From: Pseudomonadota bacterium
GTDB lineage: Bacteria > Pseudomonadota > Alphaproteobacteria > Rhizobiales > Xanthobacteraceae
Assembly (NCBI GenBank): GCA_023442085.1
Contig: JAEZMT010000036.1
Coordinates: forward strand, 1 to 5,548
Direction of reading: 5' to 3'
DNA length: 5,548 nucleotides
The translations under genes were made by a program, and so were the position numbers. The notes below the pieces were generated by a model, which did no database searches, had not been told where the DNA came from, and was given only the letters and a program-made list of their open reading frames with translations. Every line of letters starts with the position of its first letter. Within the stretch, counting starts at the first letter, position 1. This document shows positions 1-5,548 of the stretch, one piece after another.

Positions 1-763
1 CGACGACGATCTCGCCTTTCGGATCTTCCGCGTCCGCGTAGTGCGCGGCGAGGGCAGGCAGGTCGGCGCGTCGCACCTCCTCGAACGCCTTGGTCAGCTC
101 GCGGCACACGGCGGCGCGGCGGGGGCCGAGCACCTCGGCGAGGTCGGCGAGGCTCTCGGCGAGGCGCGGGCCGGTCTCGTAGAACACGAGCGTGCCCGGC
201 ACGGCGGCGAGGGCCGCGATGCGGTTGCGCCGCTGGCCGGCCTTGGGTGGCAGGAAGCCGTCGAAGAGGAAGCAGTCGGTGGGCAGGCCCGCCGCCACCA
301 GCGCCGCGAGCAGGGCCGAGGCGCCGGGCACGGGATGAACGGGGAAGCCAAGCTCCGCCGCCTCCACCACCAGCTTGAAGCCGGGGTCCGACACCAGCGG
401 CGTGCCCGCATCAGAGATCAGCGCCACCCGCTCGCCGGCGGCGAGGCGTGCGAGCAGCTTCGGGCGGGCGCTGGCGCCATTGTGGTCGTGATAGGCGACG
501 AGGTGGGTCTGGATGCCGTAGCGGTCCAGCAGCCGGCGGGAAATACGCGTGTCCTCGCAGGCGATCACGTCGGCTGCTGCCAGCGTCTCCAGCGCGCGCA
601 CCGTCACGTCGGCGAGGTTGCCGATGGGGGTCGCCACCACATGCAGGCCGGGCGCGAGGCCGGGGGCGGGCAGGGTGGAGCCGGCGAGAAGGAAGGTTTT
701 CACGGCAGCCGCGGCGCGGCCTTCGGGGCGGCTGTGCGGATGCGGACGATGGGGCGTGGTCAT
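1..763 (-). CDS. rsmI: 16S rRNA (cytidine(1402)-2'-O)-methyltransferase RsmI, 3' end cut by window edge
   Basis: RsmI methylates the 2'-O of C1402 in the 16S rRNA decoding centre, using S-adenosylmethionine; it belongs to the tetrapyrrole-methylase fold (YraL) family. Reading from ATG at 763, 254 codons are open to base 1 with no stop, so the C-terminus is outside; E. coli RsmI is about 286 residues. Diagnostic segments in order are HVVATPIGNLADVTVRALE (41-59), IACEDTR (67-73), ISDAGTPLVSDPGF (116-129), PVPGASA (144-150), DGFLPPKAGQR (168-178), FYETGPRL (194-201), CRELTKAFEEV (220-230) and KGEIVVV at the edge. There is an N-terminal extension of about 40 residues before the catalytic core, with a His/Pro/Arg-rich beginning (TTPHRPHPHSRP). 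Such extensions are plausible for alphaproteobacterial RsmI but make the start less certain; a start nearer the LHVVATP core cannot be ruled out. It lies 53 bases downstream of hypF on the same strand, yet has no functional tie to hydrogenases. Confidence 0.95.
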   Translation of the reverse strand, partial: MTTPHRPHPHSRPEGRAAAAVKTFLLAGSTLPAPGLAPGLHVVATPIGNLADVTVRALETLAAADVIACEDTRISRRLLDRYGIQTHLVAYHDHNGASARPKLLARLAAGERVALISDAGTPLVSDPGFKLVVEAAELGFPVHPVPGASALLAALVAAGLPTDCFLFDGFLPPKAGQRRNRIAALAAVPGTLVFYETGPRLAESLADLAEVLGPRRAAVCRELTKAFEEVRRADLPALAAHYADAEDPKGEIVV

Positions 764-777
764 GCTGCCACCATAGT

Positions 778-796
778 CCCGCCCGCGCCGGACGGG
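778..796 (-). other. GC-rich stem-loop in the hypF-rsmI gap
   Basis: On the minus-strand transcript an 8-bp stem can form between 796-789 (CCCGTCCG) and 785-778 (CGGGCGGG), with a 3-base GCG loop and a single G-U pair. The G-U falls in the minus-strand RNA, while the plus strand would have a C-A mismatch, so pairing is better in the sense transcript. It begins 20 bases after the hypF stop and ends 14 bases before the rsmI ATG. No U-run follows (the next bases are ACTATGG), so it is not a standard intrinsic terminator. It could slow transcription, protect the 3' end of the hup mRNA, or be a chance product of high GC. Confidence 0.35.
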
Positions 797-816
797 AACG
801 GCCCCGCCCGCATGGC

Positions 817-3126
817 TCACGCCATATGTCGCGCCGCAGCGACCACCGCCTGCCCCAAGGCAAGGCCGCCGTCGTTGGCCGGCACCTGCGACGGGATGAG
901 GGGCGTGAGGCCACGCGACCGCAGCCGGGCGACGGTCTCCTCCAGCAGCCGGGCATTCTGGAACACGCCGCCGGAGAGCGCGACGGCTTGGGTACCGGCT
1001 TCTTCCGCCACCCGCGCCGCGACAACGACGAATGCATCCGCCAGCCCGGCATGGAAGGCAGCGGCCATGTCCGGGAGCGGCCGTGCAGCGGCCCGGTCCG
1101 CGAGGAGGGCGCGCCAGAGTGGGGCAGGATCGATCTCCACGAGGTCGCCCTGCGTCGTGATCGCGAAGGGATAGGGCGGCGCCTGGCCCTCCGCTGCGGC
1201 CTCCACCGCCATGGCCGCCTCGCCTTCGTGGGAGAGCCGGTCGGGCGTGAAGCCGAGGAGCGCCGCAACAGCATCGAACAGCCGGCCGGCGGAAGAGGCG
1301 CGGGGGGCGTTGAGGCCCTTGTCCATCATGGCGCGCAGGGTGGGCACCGGCTTGCCGGCGAAGAGGGCGGCGAGCCTCGCGTCCCGGTCCACCGCTGCGC
1401 GCCCGAGCGCCCGGTCGAGATGCGCGAGCAGTACCCGCCACGGCTCGCGGCTCGCCGCATCACCTCCGGCGAGCGGGATGGGGGAGAGGCGGGCGATGCG
1501 GCGGCTCTCGCGATAGTCGCAGAGCAGCACCTCGGCGCCCCAGACAGTGCCGTCCTCGCCCAGCCCCAGCCCGTCGAGAGCGATGCCCACCACCTTGCCA
1601 TCCGCCCGCCGCCAGCCGCTTTCGGCCATGGCGGCGGCGATGTGGGCGTGATGATGCTGGACGTGCTCCAGCGGGAGCTGGCGCACCTCGGCGAGGTCGG
1701 CGGCGAGGCGGCTGGCGCGATAATCGGGGTGGAGGTCCGCCGCGATCACCTGCGGCTTATGGGCGAAGAGGGCGGAATAATCGGCCAAAGCGGTCTCGAA
1801 CGCGTCGCCCGTGGCGGGTTCGTCCAGGTCGCCGAGGTGGTGGGAGAGGAGGGCGCGGGCACCGTGGGTGAGGCAGAGCGCGCTTTTCAGCTCGCCGCCC
1901 ATGGCGAGCACGGGCGGGGCGTCGGCGAAATCCTCCGGCAGAGCGAGGGGAAGCGGCGCGAGGCCGCGCCCCCTCCGCATCACCCTGAGCTTGCCGGCGG
2001 CGAAGCGCGCCACGCTGTCGTCGAGGCGTCGGGCGATGGGGCGGTCGTGCATGAGGAAGCCGTCCACGATGCCGGCGAGGCCGGTTCGGGCTTCCTCGTC
2101 TCTGAAGATCTGCGGCTCGCTTGAGCGGTTGCCGGAGGTCATCACCAGCGGGCGGCCGACCGCCTCAAGCAGCAGATGGTGGAGCGGCGTATAGGGCAGC
2201 ATGAGGCCGAGGTGGCTCTGGCCCGGCGCAATCCCCGGGCCGAGGTCCGCGTTCCGCCGGAGCGGCAGCAGCAGGATGGGCGCGGCGGGAGCCTGAAGAG
2301 CAGTCTCCTCGTCCGGGTTGATGACACAGAGGCGATGGGCGGTGGCAAGGTCCCCCATCACCGCCAGCGGCTTGGTGGGGCGGTGCTTGCGGGCGCGCAG
2401 GGTAGCGACGGACTCGGGGTTCGTGGCGTCACAGGCGATGTGGAAGCCGCCGATGCCCTTGATCGCGAAGATATGGCCGGCGCGCAGAAGTTCGGCCGCA
2501 TCGCGGATGGGGTCGGACGCCGCGATCTCCGCCCCCTCCCGTTCCAGCCACAGGCGCGGTCCGCAGGCGGGGCAGGCGATGGGCTGGGCGTGGAAGCGCC
2601 GGTCGGTGGGGTTCTCGTATTCCGCGCGGCAGGCGGCGCACATGGCAAAGCCGGCCATGGTGGTCGCGGGGCGGTCATAGGGCAGGCCGGCGACGATGGA
2701 GAAGCGCGGGCCACAATCGGTGCAATTGGTGAAGGCGTAGCGGTGCCGCCGGGCCTTCGGATCGGCGATCTCTGCAAGGCAGGCCGGGCAGGTGGCCACA
2801 TCCGGAACCACGCCGATGGAGACGGTGCCCGCGCCGCTCTCGATGATGCGAAATCCGGACTCGGGCAAGGCGGCCGGCTTTCGCTCCACCCGCTCGATGC
2901 GCGCCAGCGGCGGCGCCTCGGCCACCAGAGCCGCGGCGAAGGCCTCGAGGGCCGCCAGCGGCCCGCCCGCATGGATCAGCACCCGCCCGCCGGCATTGGA
3001 GACGGTGCCGTCGAGGCCGAGGCGCAAAGCGAGGCGATAGACGAAGGGCCGGAAGCCCACGCCCTGCACGATTCCGGAAATCTCCAAGGTCTCGGCCGCG
3101 AACCCGTCCATTTCGCCCGCGCCCAT
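817..3126 (-). CDS. hypF: Carbamoyltransferase HypF, [NiFe] hydrogenase cofactor maturation
   Basis: HypF uses carbamoyl phosphate and ATP to make carbamoyl-adenylate, then transfers the carbamoyl group to the C-terminal Cys of HypE, where it becomes the cyanide ligand of the Fe centre. It has 769 residues, full family length, with all domains in order. The acylphosphatase domain lies at about 14-100 (GIVQGVGFRPF, R26; N44 in SNAGG). Two HypF zinc fingers follow: C113/C116 with C135/C138, and C163/C166 with C185/C188. The YrdC-like nucleotide domain at about 205-390 has KGIGGFHIACDA, HRPTKPLAVM, MTSGN and DRPIARRLDDSV. The Kae1-like transferase domain at about 405-769 has GGELKSALCL, VQHHHAHIAAA with metal-site His491 and His495, LDGLGLGEDGT, ALSGGVFQN and NDGGLALGQ. 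The ATG at 3126 lies 6 bases after the hupV stop, so it is co-transcribed with the sensor. No clear Shine-Dalgarno is seen, and ATG at 3111 (M6) is a possible alternative start. No frameshift or missing motif was found. Confidence 0.97.
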   Translation of the reverse strand: MGAGEMDGFAAETLEISGIVQGVGFRPFVYRLALRLGLDGTVSNAGGRVLIHAGGPLAALEAFAAALVAEAPPLARIERVERKPAALPESGFRIIESGAGTVSIGVVPDVATCPACLAEIADPKARRHRYAFTNCTDCGPRFSIVAGLPYDRPATTMAGFAMCAACRAEYENPTDRRFHAQPIACPACGPRLWLEREGAEIAASDPIRDAAELLRAGHIFAIKGIGGFHIACDATNPESVATLRARKHRPTKPLAVMGDLATAHRLCVINPDEETALQAPAAPILLLPLRRNADLGPGIAPGQSHLGLMLPYTPLHHLLLEAVGRPLVMTSGNRSSEPQIFRDEEARTGLAGIVDGFLMHDRPIARRLDDSVARFAAGKLRVMRRGRGLAPLPLALPEDFADAPPVLAMGGELKSALCLTHGARALLSHHLGDLDEPATGDAFETALADYSALFAHKPQVIAADLHPDYRASRLAADLAEVRQLPLEHVQHHHAHIAAAMAESGWRRADGKVVGIALDGLGLGEDGTVWGAEVLLCDYRESRRIARLSPIPLAGGDAASREPWRVLLAHLDRALGRAAVDRDARLAALFAGKPVPTLRAMMDKGLNAPRASSAGRLFDAVAALLGFTPDRLSHEGEAAMAVEAAAEGQAPPYPFAITTQGDLVEIDPAPLWRALLADRAAARPLPDMAAAFHAGLADAFVVVAARVAEEAGTQAVALSGGVFQNARLLEETVARLRSRGLTPLIPSQVPANDGGLALGQAVVAAARHMA

Positions 3127-3132
3127 GGCCGC

Positions 3133-4590
3133 TCAATGCACCGTGCAGACCATGCAGGGATCGAACGAGCGCACGATGTGCTGCACGGAAAGCGGCGTCT
3201 TCTCTCCTTGGCGCACCGGCGCGCCGACGAGGGCGGTCTCCAGCGGTCCCGGCTGGCCGGAGGCATCGCGGGGGGAGAAGTTCCAGGTGGTGGGGGCGAT
3301 GATCTGGTAGCGGGCGATGCGGCCGCGCTCCACCACCATCCAGTGCCCGAGCGCCCCGCGCGCCGCTTCGGTGAGGCCGAAGCCGCGGCCCGCCTGCGGC
3401 AGGGCGCCCTGCGCGCACCACGGCTCACCCGGCCTCAACGCCCGCACCCAGCCTTCCATGGCGATGAGCGTGCGCGCGGTTTCGATGAGCCGTCCGACGA
3501 CGCGTGCGCGCACATTGGCCCCTTCCTTTGCCGCAAGGTCGCGGGCGAGGGGCTGGCCAGCGATGACCTGCCGGGCGAAGGCGCCGGTCTCAAAAGGCAG
3601 GCCCGAAAGGCGCGGCGCCTTGCACCAGGTGTAGCCGGTCTCGTCGGCGCCATCGGGAAAGGTCGAGCCCGCGAAAGGGTGATGCGGCGCCTCCCGCCCC
3701 TCCATGCGGGCGAAGGCATGATCTTCGGCGATGGTGGCCGGATCGACCGTCCCCAAACGTCCCGCCGCGAAGGTACCGCCCGCATAGAGCCGTCCCTCCT
3801 CCTGCGGATAGGCGCCGTAGGAGAGGAAACGGTCGTCGGCCCGACCCAGTCCGGCGAGGTCGAGGTCTTCGGCGATGGTGAGGAACAGGCGGAAATCGCC
3901 GTCCGGTCCCGTGCGGCGCCAGACGTCCAGCTCTTCCGCCTCGGCCAGTGCCGCCACGCGCTCCAGCGGTGCGCCGTAGAGCCGGGCTTCAAGATCTGCG
4001 CGCACCGCGCCGAGGGTGGCGAGCAGCCGCATCTTGTCCCGCGCGTCCGCCCCCTTGGCGACGCCGCCGGGTTGGAGCGCCAGCGTGTGCGGCCAGCGGC
4101 CGGCCAGCAGGCCCATGACGTGGAGCATTGTCGTGCGGGTGGCGAGGGCGTCGCGCACGCTCACCCCCTGCGCCGCCTTGAACCGCCGCTCGGCCTCCGC
4201 GAACCACGGCCGGTCGGCATAGGCCGCGCGGGCGAAATCCGGCATGAAGAAGACGTGGAAATGGGTGAGGTGGTCGGCCACATTCTCGGTGGCGAGGATG
4301 AGGTTGGTGGCGACGCGCCCGTTGTCGGTGGGCACCACCCCTTCCAGCGCCGCCAGCGCCAGCGCCGCCGCATGGGATTGCGACACCGAGCAGATGCCGC
4401 AGATGCGCGGGGCGATGACGAGGGCGTCGCGCGGATCGCGGCCCTCCAGGATGCGCTCAAAGCCGCGGAACAGGGGCGAGGAGACGAAGGCCTGCTTCAC
4501 GGCTCCGTCCGCCACGTCGAGGCGCACCTCCAGGTCGCCCTCCACGCGGTTGAAGGGGCCGACCACCAGCCGTTTCGTGCCGTCGTTCAT
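3133..4590 (-). CDS. hupV: Regulatory (H2-sensing) [NiFe] hydrogenase large subunit HupV/HoxC
   Basis: This is the 485-residue active-site subunit of the H2 sensor, a usual length for HupV/HoxC. The N-terminal L1 region reads FNRVEGD, with E17 matching the proton-transfer Glu; sensors have EGD where catalytic enzymes have EGH. The Ni ligands are C64 and C67 (RICGICSVSQS) and C479 and C482 (SFDPCMVCTVH). Other conserved sites are YTWCKAPR (320-327), EAARGALGHW (408-417) and APTTWNFSPRD (432-442, with R441 and D442 near the Fe ligands). The protein stops right after H485, so it lacks the C-terminal peptide that a HupD-type protease removes from catalytic subunits. I66 and F114 match the bulky gas-channel residues (Ile62 and Phe110 in Ralstonia HoxC) linked to O2 insensitivity. 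No twin-arginine signal is expected or seen on either subunit, which fits a cytoplasmic sensor. The ATG at 4590 has only a short GGA upstream; with hupU ending 10 bases before it, translational coupling is plausible. Confidence 0.96.
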   Translation of the reverse strand: MNDGTKRLVVGPFNRVEGDLEVRLDVADGAVKQAFVSSPLFRGFERILEGRDPRDALVIAPRICGICSVSQSHAAALALAALEGVVPTDNGRVATNLILATENVADHLTHFHVFFMPDFARAAYADRPWFAEAERRFKAAQGVSVRDALATRTTMLHVMGLLAGRWPHTLALQPGGVAKGADARDKMRLLATLGAVRADLEARLYGAPLERVAALAEAEELDVWRRTGPDGDFRLFLTIAEDLDLAGLGRADDRFLSYGAYPQEEGRLYAGGTFAAGRLGTVDPATIAEDHAFARMEGREAPHHPFAGSTFPDGADETGYTWCKAPRLSGLPFETGAFARQVIAGQPLARDLAAKEGANVRARVVGRLIETARTLIAMEGWVRALRPGEPWCAQGALPQAGRGFGLTEAARGALGHWMVVERGRIARYQIIAPTTWNFSPRDASGQPGPLETALVGAPVRQGEKTPLSVQHIVRSFDPCMVCTVH

Positions 4591-4600
4591 CGTGTCCGGC

Positions 4601-5548
4601 TCATCGCTTCTTGATGTCCCGGACGGCGGGCGGGGTGATGACGTGGTCGCTCACCGCATTGCGGCGCAGGCGCTCGGGCGTCGCGGCCTTGGCGAGGGAG
4701 GAGAGGGCGATGAACCACGCCTTTGGCATGTCGGTAGGCAGGCCCACGGGGATGCCGCCGATCTTGGGCGTCTCGATGAAGGCGTGGCCCGGCTCCTCGA
4801 ACTCGGGCGCGGTGCAGTTGATGCAGGCGTGGCCGCCGCGGGTGCAGGAGCCCTCGCCGTTCCACAGGCGGGTGTTGCAGTCCGCGTGGGCCTGGGTGCC
4901 GAGGCAGCCGAGGTGCTCCATCATGCAGCCGAGGTCGCTCATCTTCTCGGCGCTGGCCTTGTACTCGTAATATTCGTTGCGCGGGCAGCCGTGGTGGACG
5001 AGGTGGTCGGCGTAGAAGCGCGGGCGGCCGTAGCTGTCGAGGTCGCCGCCGTGCATGAGTCCGGCGGAAAGCAGCATCAGCGTTTCCGTCACCCAGTTGG
5101 GATGGGTCGGGCAGCCGGCCACATTGATGACCGGCAGGCCGGCGCGGGCGCGAAAATCGGCGCCGAGCGCGCCGCCGGGACGCCGCCCGTCATATTGCAG
5201 GCCGCAGGCATCGGCGGGATTGACGCCGGCTGCCGTTACCCCGCCATAGGCCGCGCAGGTGCCCACGGCCACCACATGTTCCGCCACGGCGGCGAGCCGG
5301 CGCACCCAGTCGATGGTGGCCGTGTCGGTGCCCGCGAGCATGTGGAAGCGGCCGGTGCCGTTCGGCCCGCGCAGCAGCGCGCCTTCGATGCACAGGGCAT
5401 CGAGGCGGATGGCGCCGGACAGCACCGCCTCGAAGACGGCGATGGCCTCGTCCCCGGTTTCCTCGGAGAGGGTCGGGTGCCACAGGAATCGGATGTTGGC
5501 GGAGGCGAGCGTCGCGGCAAGGTCCGGGGCCTCGGCGCAGAGCAGCGA
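4601..5548 (-). CDS. hupU: Regulatory (H2-sensing) [NiFe] hydrogenase small subunit HupU/HoxB, 5' end cut by window edge
   Basis: This is the iron-sulfur subunit of the cytoplasmic hydrogen sensor; with HupV it detects H2 and signals to a HupT/HoxJ-type histidine kinase. The frame is open from base 5548, giving 315 residues ending in TGA at 4603-4601. The true start lies outside the window, so the GTG at 5425 is internal: the preceding 41 codons (SLLCAEAPDL..., ...FLWHPTLSEE) are conserved HupU sequence. About 20-30 residues are missing, including the first proximal-cluster CxxC. Visible ligands, in fragment numbering, are proximal C98 (AVGTCAAYGG) and C146 (VAGCP), distal H185, C188, C208 and C215, and medial C224, C235, C242 and C245. 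C235 sits where catalytic hydrogenases have Pro, so three [4Fe-4S] clusters are predicted. After C245 there is no membrane anchor, only a soluble tail ending DIKKR. The hupV start follows 10 bases downstream. The alternative, an uptake-type HupS, is unlikely because of the tail and the medial Cys. Confidence 0.94.
   Translation of the reverse strand, partial: SLLCAEAPDLAATLASANIRFLWHPTLSEETGDEAIAVFEAVLSGAIRLDALCIEGALLRGPNGTGRFHMLAGTDTATIDWVRRLAAVAEHVVAVGTCAAYGGVTAAGVNPADACGLQYDGRRPGGALGADFRARAGLPVINVAGCPTHPNWVTETLMLLSAGLMHGGDLDSYGRPRFYADHLVHHGCPRNEYYEYKASAEKMSDLGCMMEHLGCLGTQAHADCNTRLWNGEGSCTRGGHACINCTAPEFEEPGHAFIETPKIGGIPVGLPTDMPKAWFIALSSLAKAATPERLRRNAVSDHVITPPAVRDIKKR

Noticed and set aside
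764..816. Intrinsic terminator after hypF
   Set aside because: A GC-rich hairpin exists, but no U-run follows it and only 14 bases separate it from the rsmI start codon; the evidence is too weak to call a terminator.
41..1174. Open frame on the + strand (377 codons) opposite rsmI and the end of hypF
   Set aside because: It is a mirror of coding sequence on the other strand. Its sense partner, RsmI, has clear family motifs from 763 to the left edge, while this product has none.
448..2124. Long open frame on the + strand (558 codons) opposite hypF and rsmI
   Set aside because: It crosses the hypF-rsmI boundary on the opposite strand, has biased low-complexity composition and shows no motif; it is a GC-driven shadow.
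4591..4600. Promoter or regulator site between hupU and hupV
   Set aside because: The gap is only 10 bases and shows nothing resembling -35/-10 or -24/-12 elements; the same holds for the 6-base hupV-hypF gap.
2176..4614. Long open frame on the + strand (812 codons) opposite hypF and hupV
   Set aside because: It lies antisense to two fully recognised genes. The product is low-complexity, rich in Gly, Arg, Ala and His, with no known domain. Long antisense frames are expected in DNA with such high third-position GC.
4601..5425. Short HupU of 274 residues starting at GTG 5425
   Set aside because: The frame continues upstream to the window edge with conserved HupU sequence (SLLCAEAPDL, LWHPTLSEE), so this GTG is an internal Val codon.
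3133..5548. Catalytic membrane-bound uptake hydrogenase HupSL
   Set aside because: HupV has no C-terminal cleavage peptide and has the CGIC/Phe gas channel. HupU has Cys at the medial Pro position and no membrane anchor. All of these point to the sensor HupUV.

Overview
The window is a very GC-rich, densely packed stretch of DNA. It carries four genes, all read from the minus strand; in transcription order (right to left) they are hupU, hupV, hypF and rsmI. Base composition, codon use (third positions almost all G or C) and the gene set suggest an alphaproteobacterium, most likely a Hyphomicrobiales/Rhizobiales or purple non-sulfur type able to use H2. That placement is an inference from style and gene order, not a phylogenetic result.

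Right part, 5548 to 3133: the two subunits of a regulatory, H2-sensing [NiFe] hydrogenase (HupUV, called HoxBC in Ralstonia; group 2b). The small subunit HupU is cut by the right edge, just after the place where its first Cys-x-x-Cys should be. The large subunit HupV is complete. Several residue-level marks separate this pair from a catalytic uptake hydrogenase. HupV stops exactly at the last ligand-motif His, with no cleavable tail. The narrow gas-channel residues Ile and Phe are present. HupU has Cys at the position of the medial-cluster Pro, and it carries a soluble C-terminal tail of about 55 residues.

Middle, 3126 to 817: full-length hypF, the carbamoyltransferase that starts synthesis of the CN ligands of the Fe(CN)2CO centre. 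It begins 6 bases after the hupV stop, so hupU-hupV-hypF looks like one transcription unit. The arrangement matches the hupTUV-hypF block known from Rhodobacter capsulatus. A kinase gene hupT would be expected to the right of the window, but it is not visible.

Left part, 763 to 1: the first 254 codons of rsmI, the 16S rRNA C1402 2'-O-methyltransferase, open at the left edge. A 53-base gap with a GC-rich stem-loop separates this housekeeping gene from hypF. This gap is the apparent edge of the hydrogenase cluster, and the usual hupSLC structural genes do not follow hypF here.

How the genes work together: HypF (with HypABCDE from elsewhere) builds the NiFe cofactor of HupV. Mature HupUV senses H2 and passes the signal to a HupT/HoxJ-type histidine kinase and a HupR/HoxA-type regulator, which control uptake hydrogenase genes. 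RsmI is functionally unrelated. I see no mobile element, tRNA, rRNA, CRISPR or clear promoter. The window is best described as a known system with informative residue-level detail rather than a new one.
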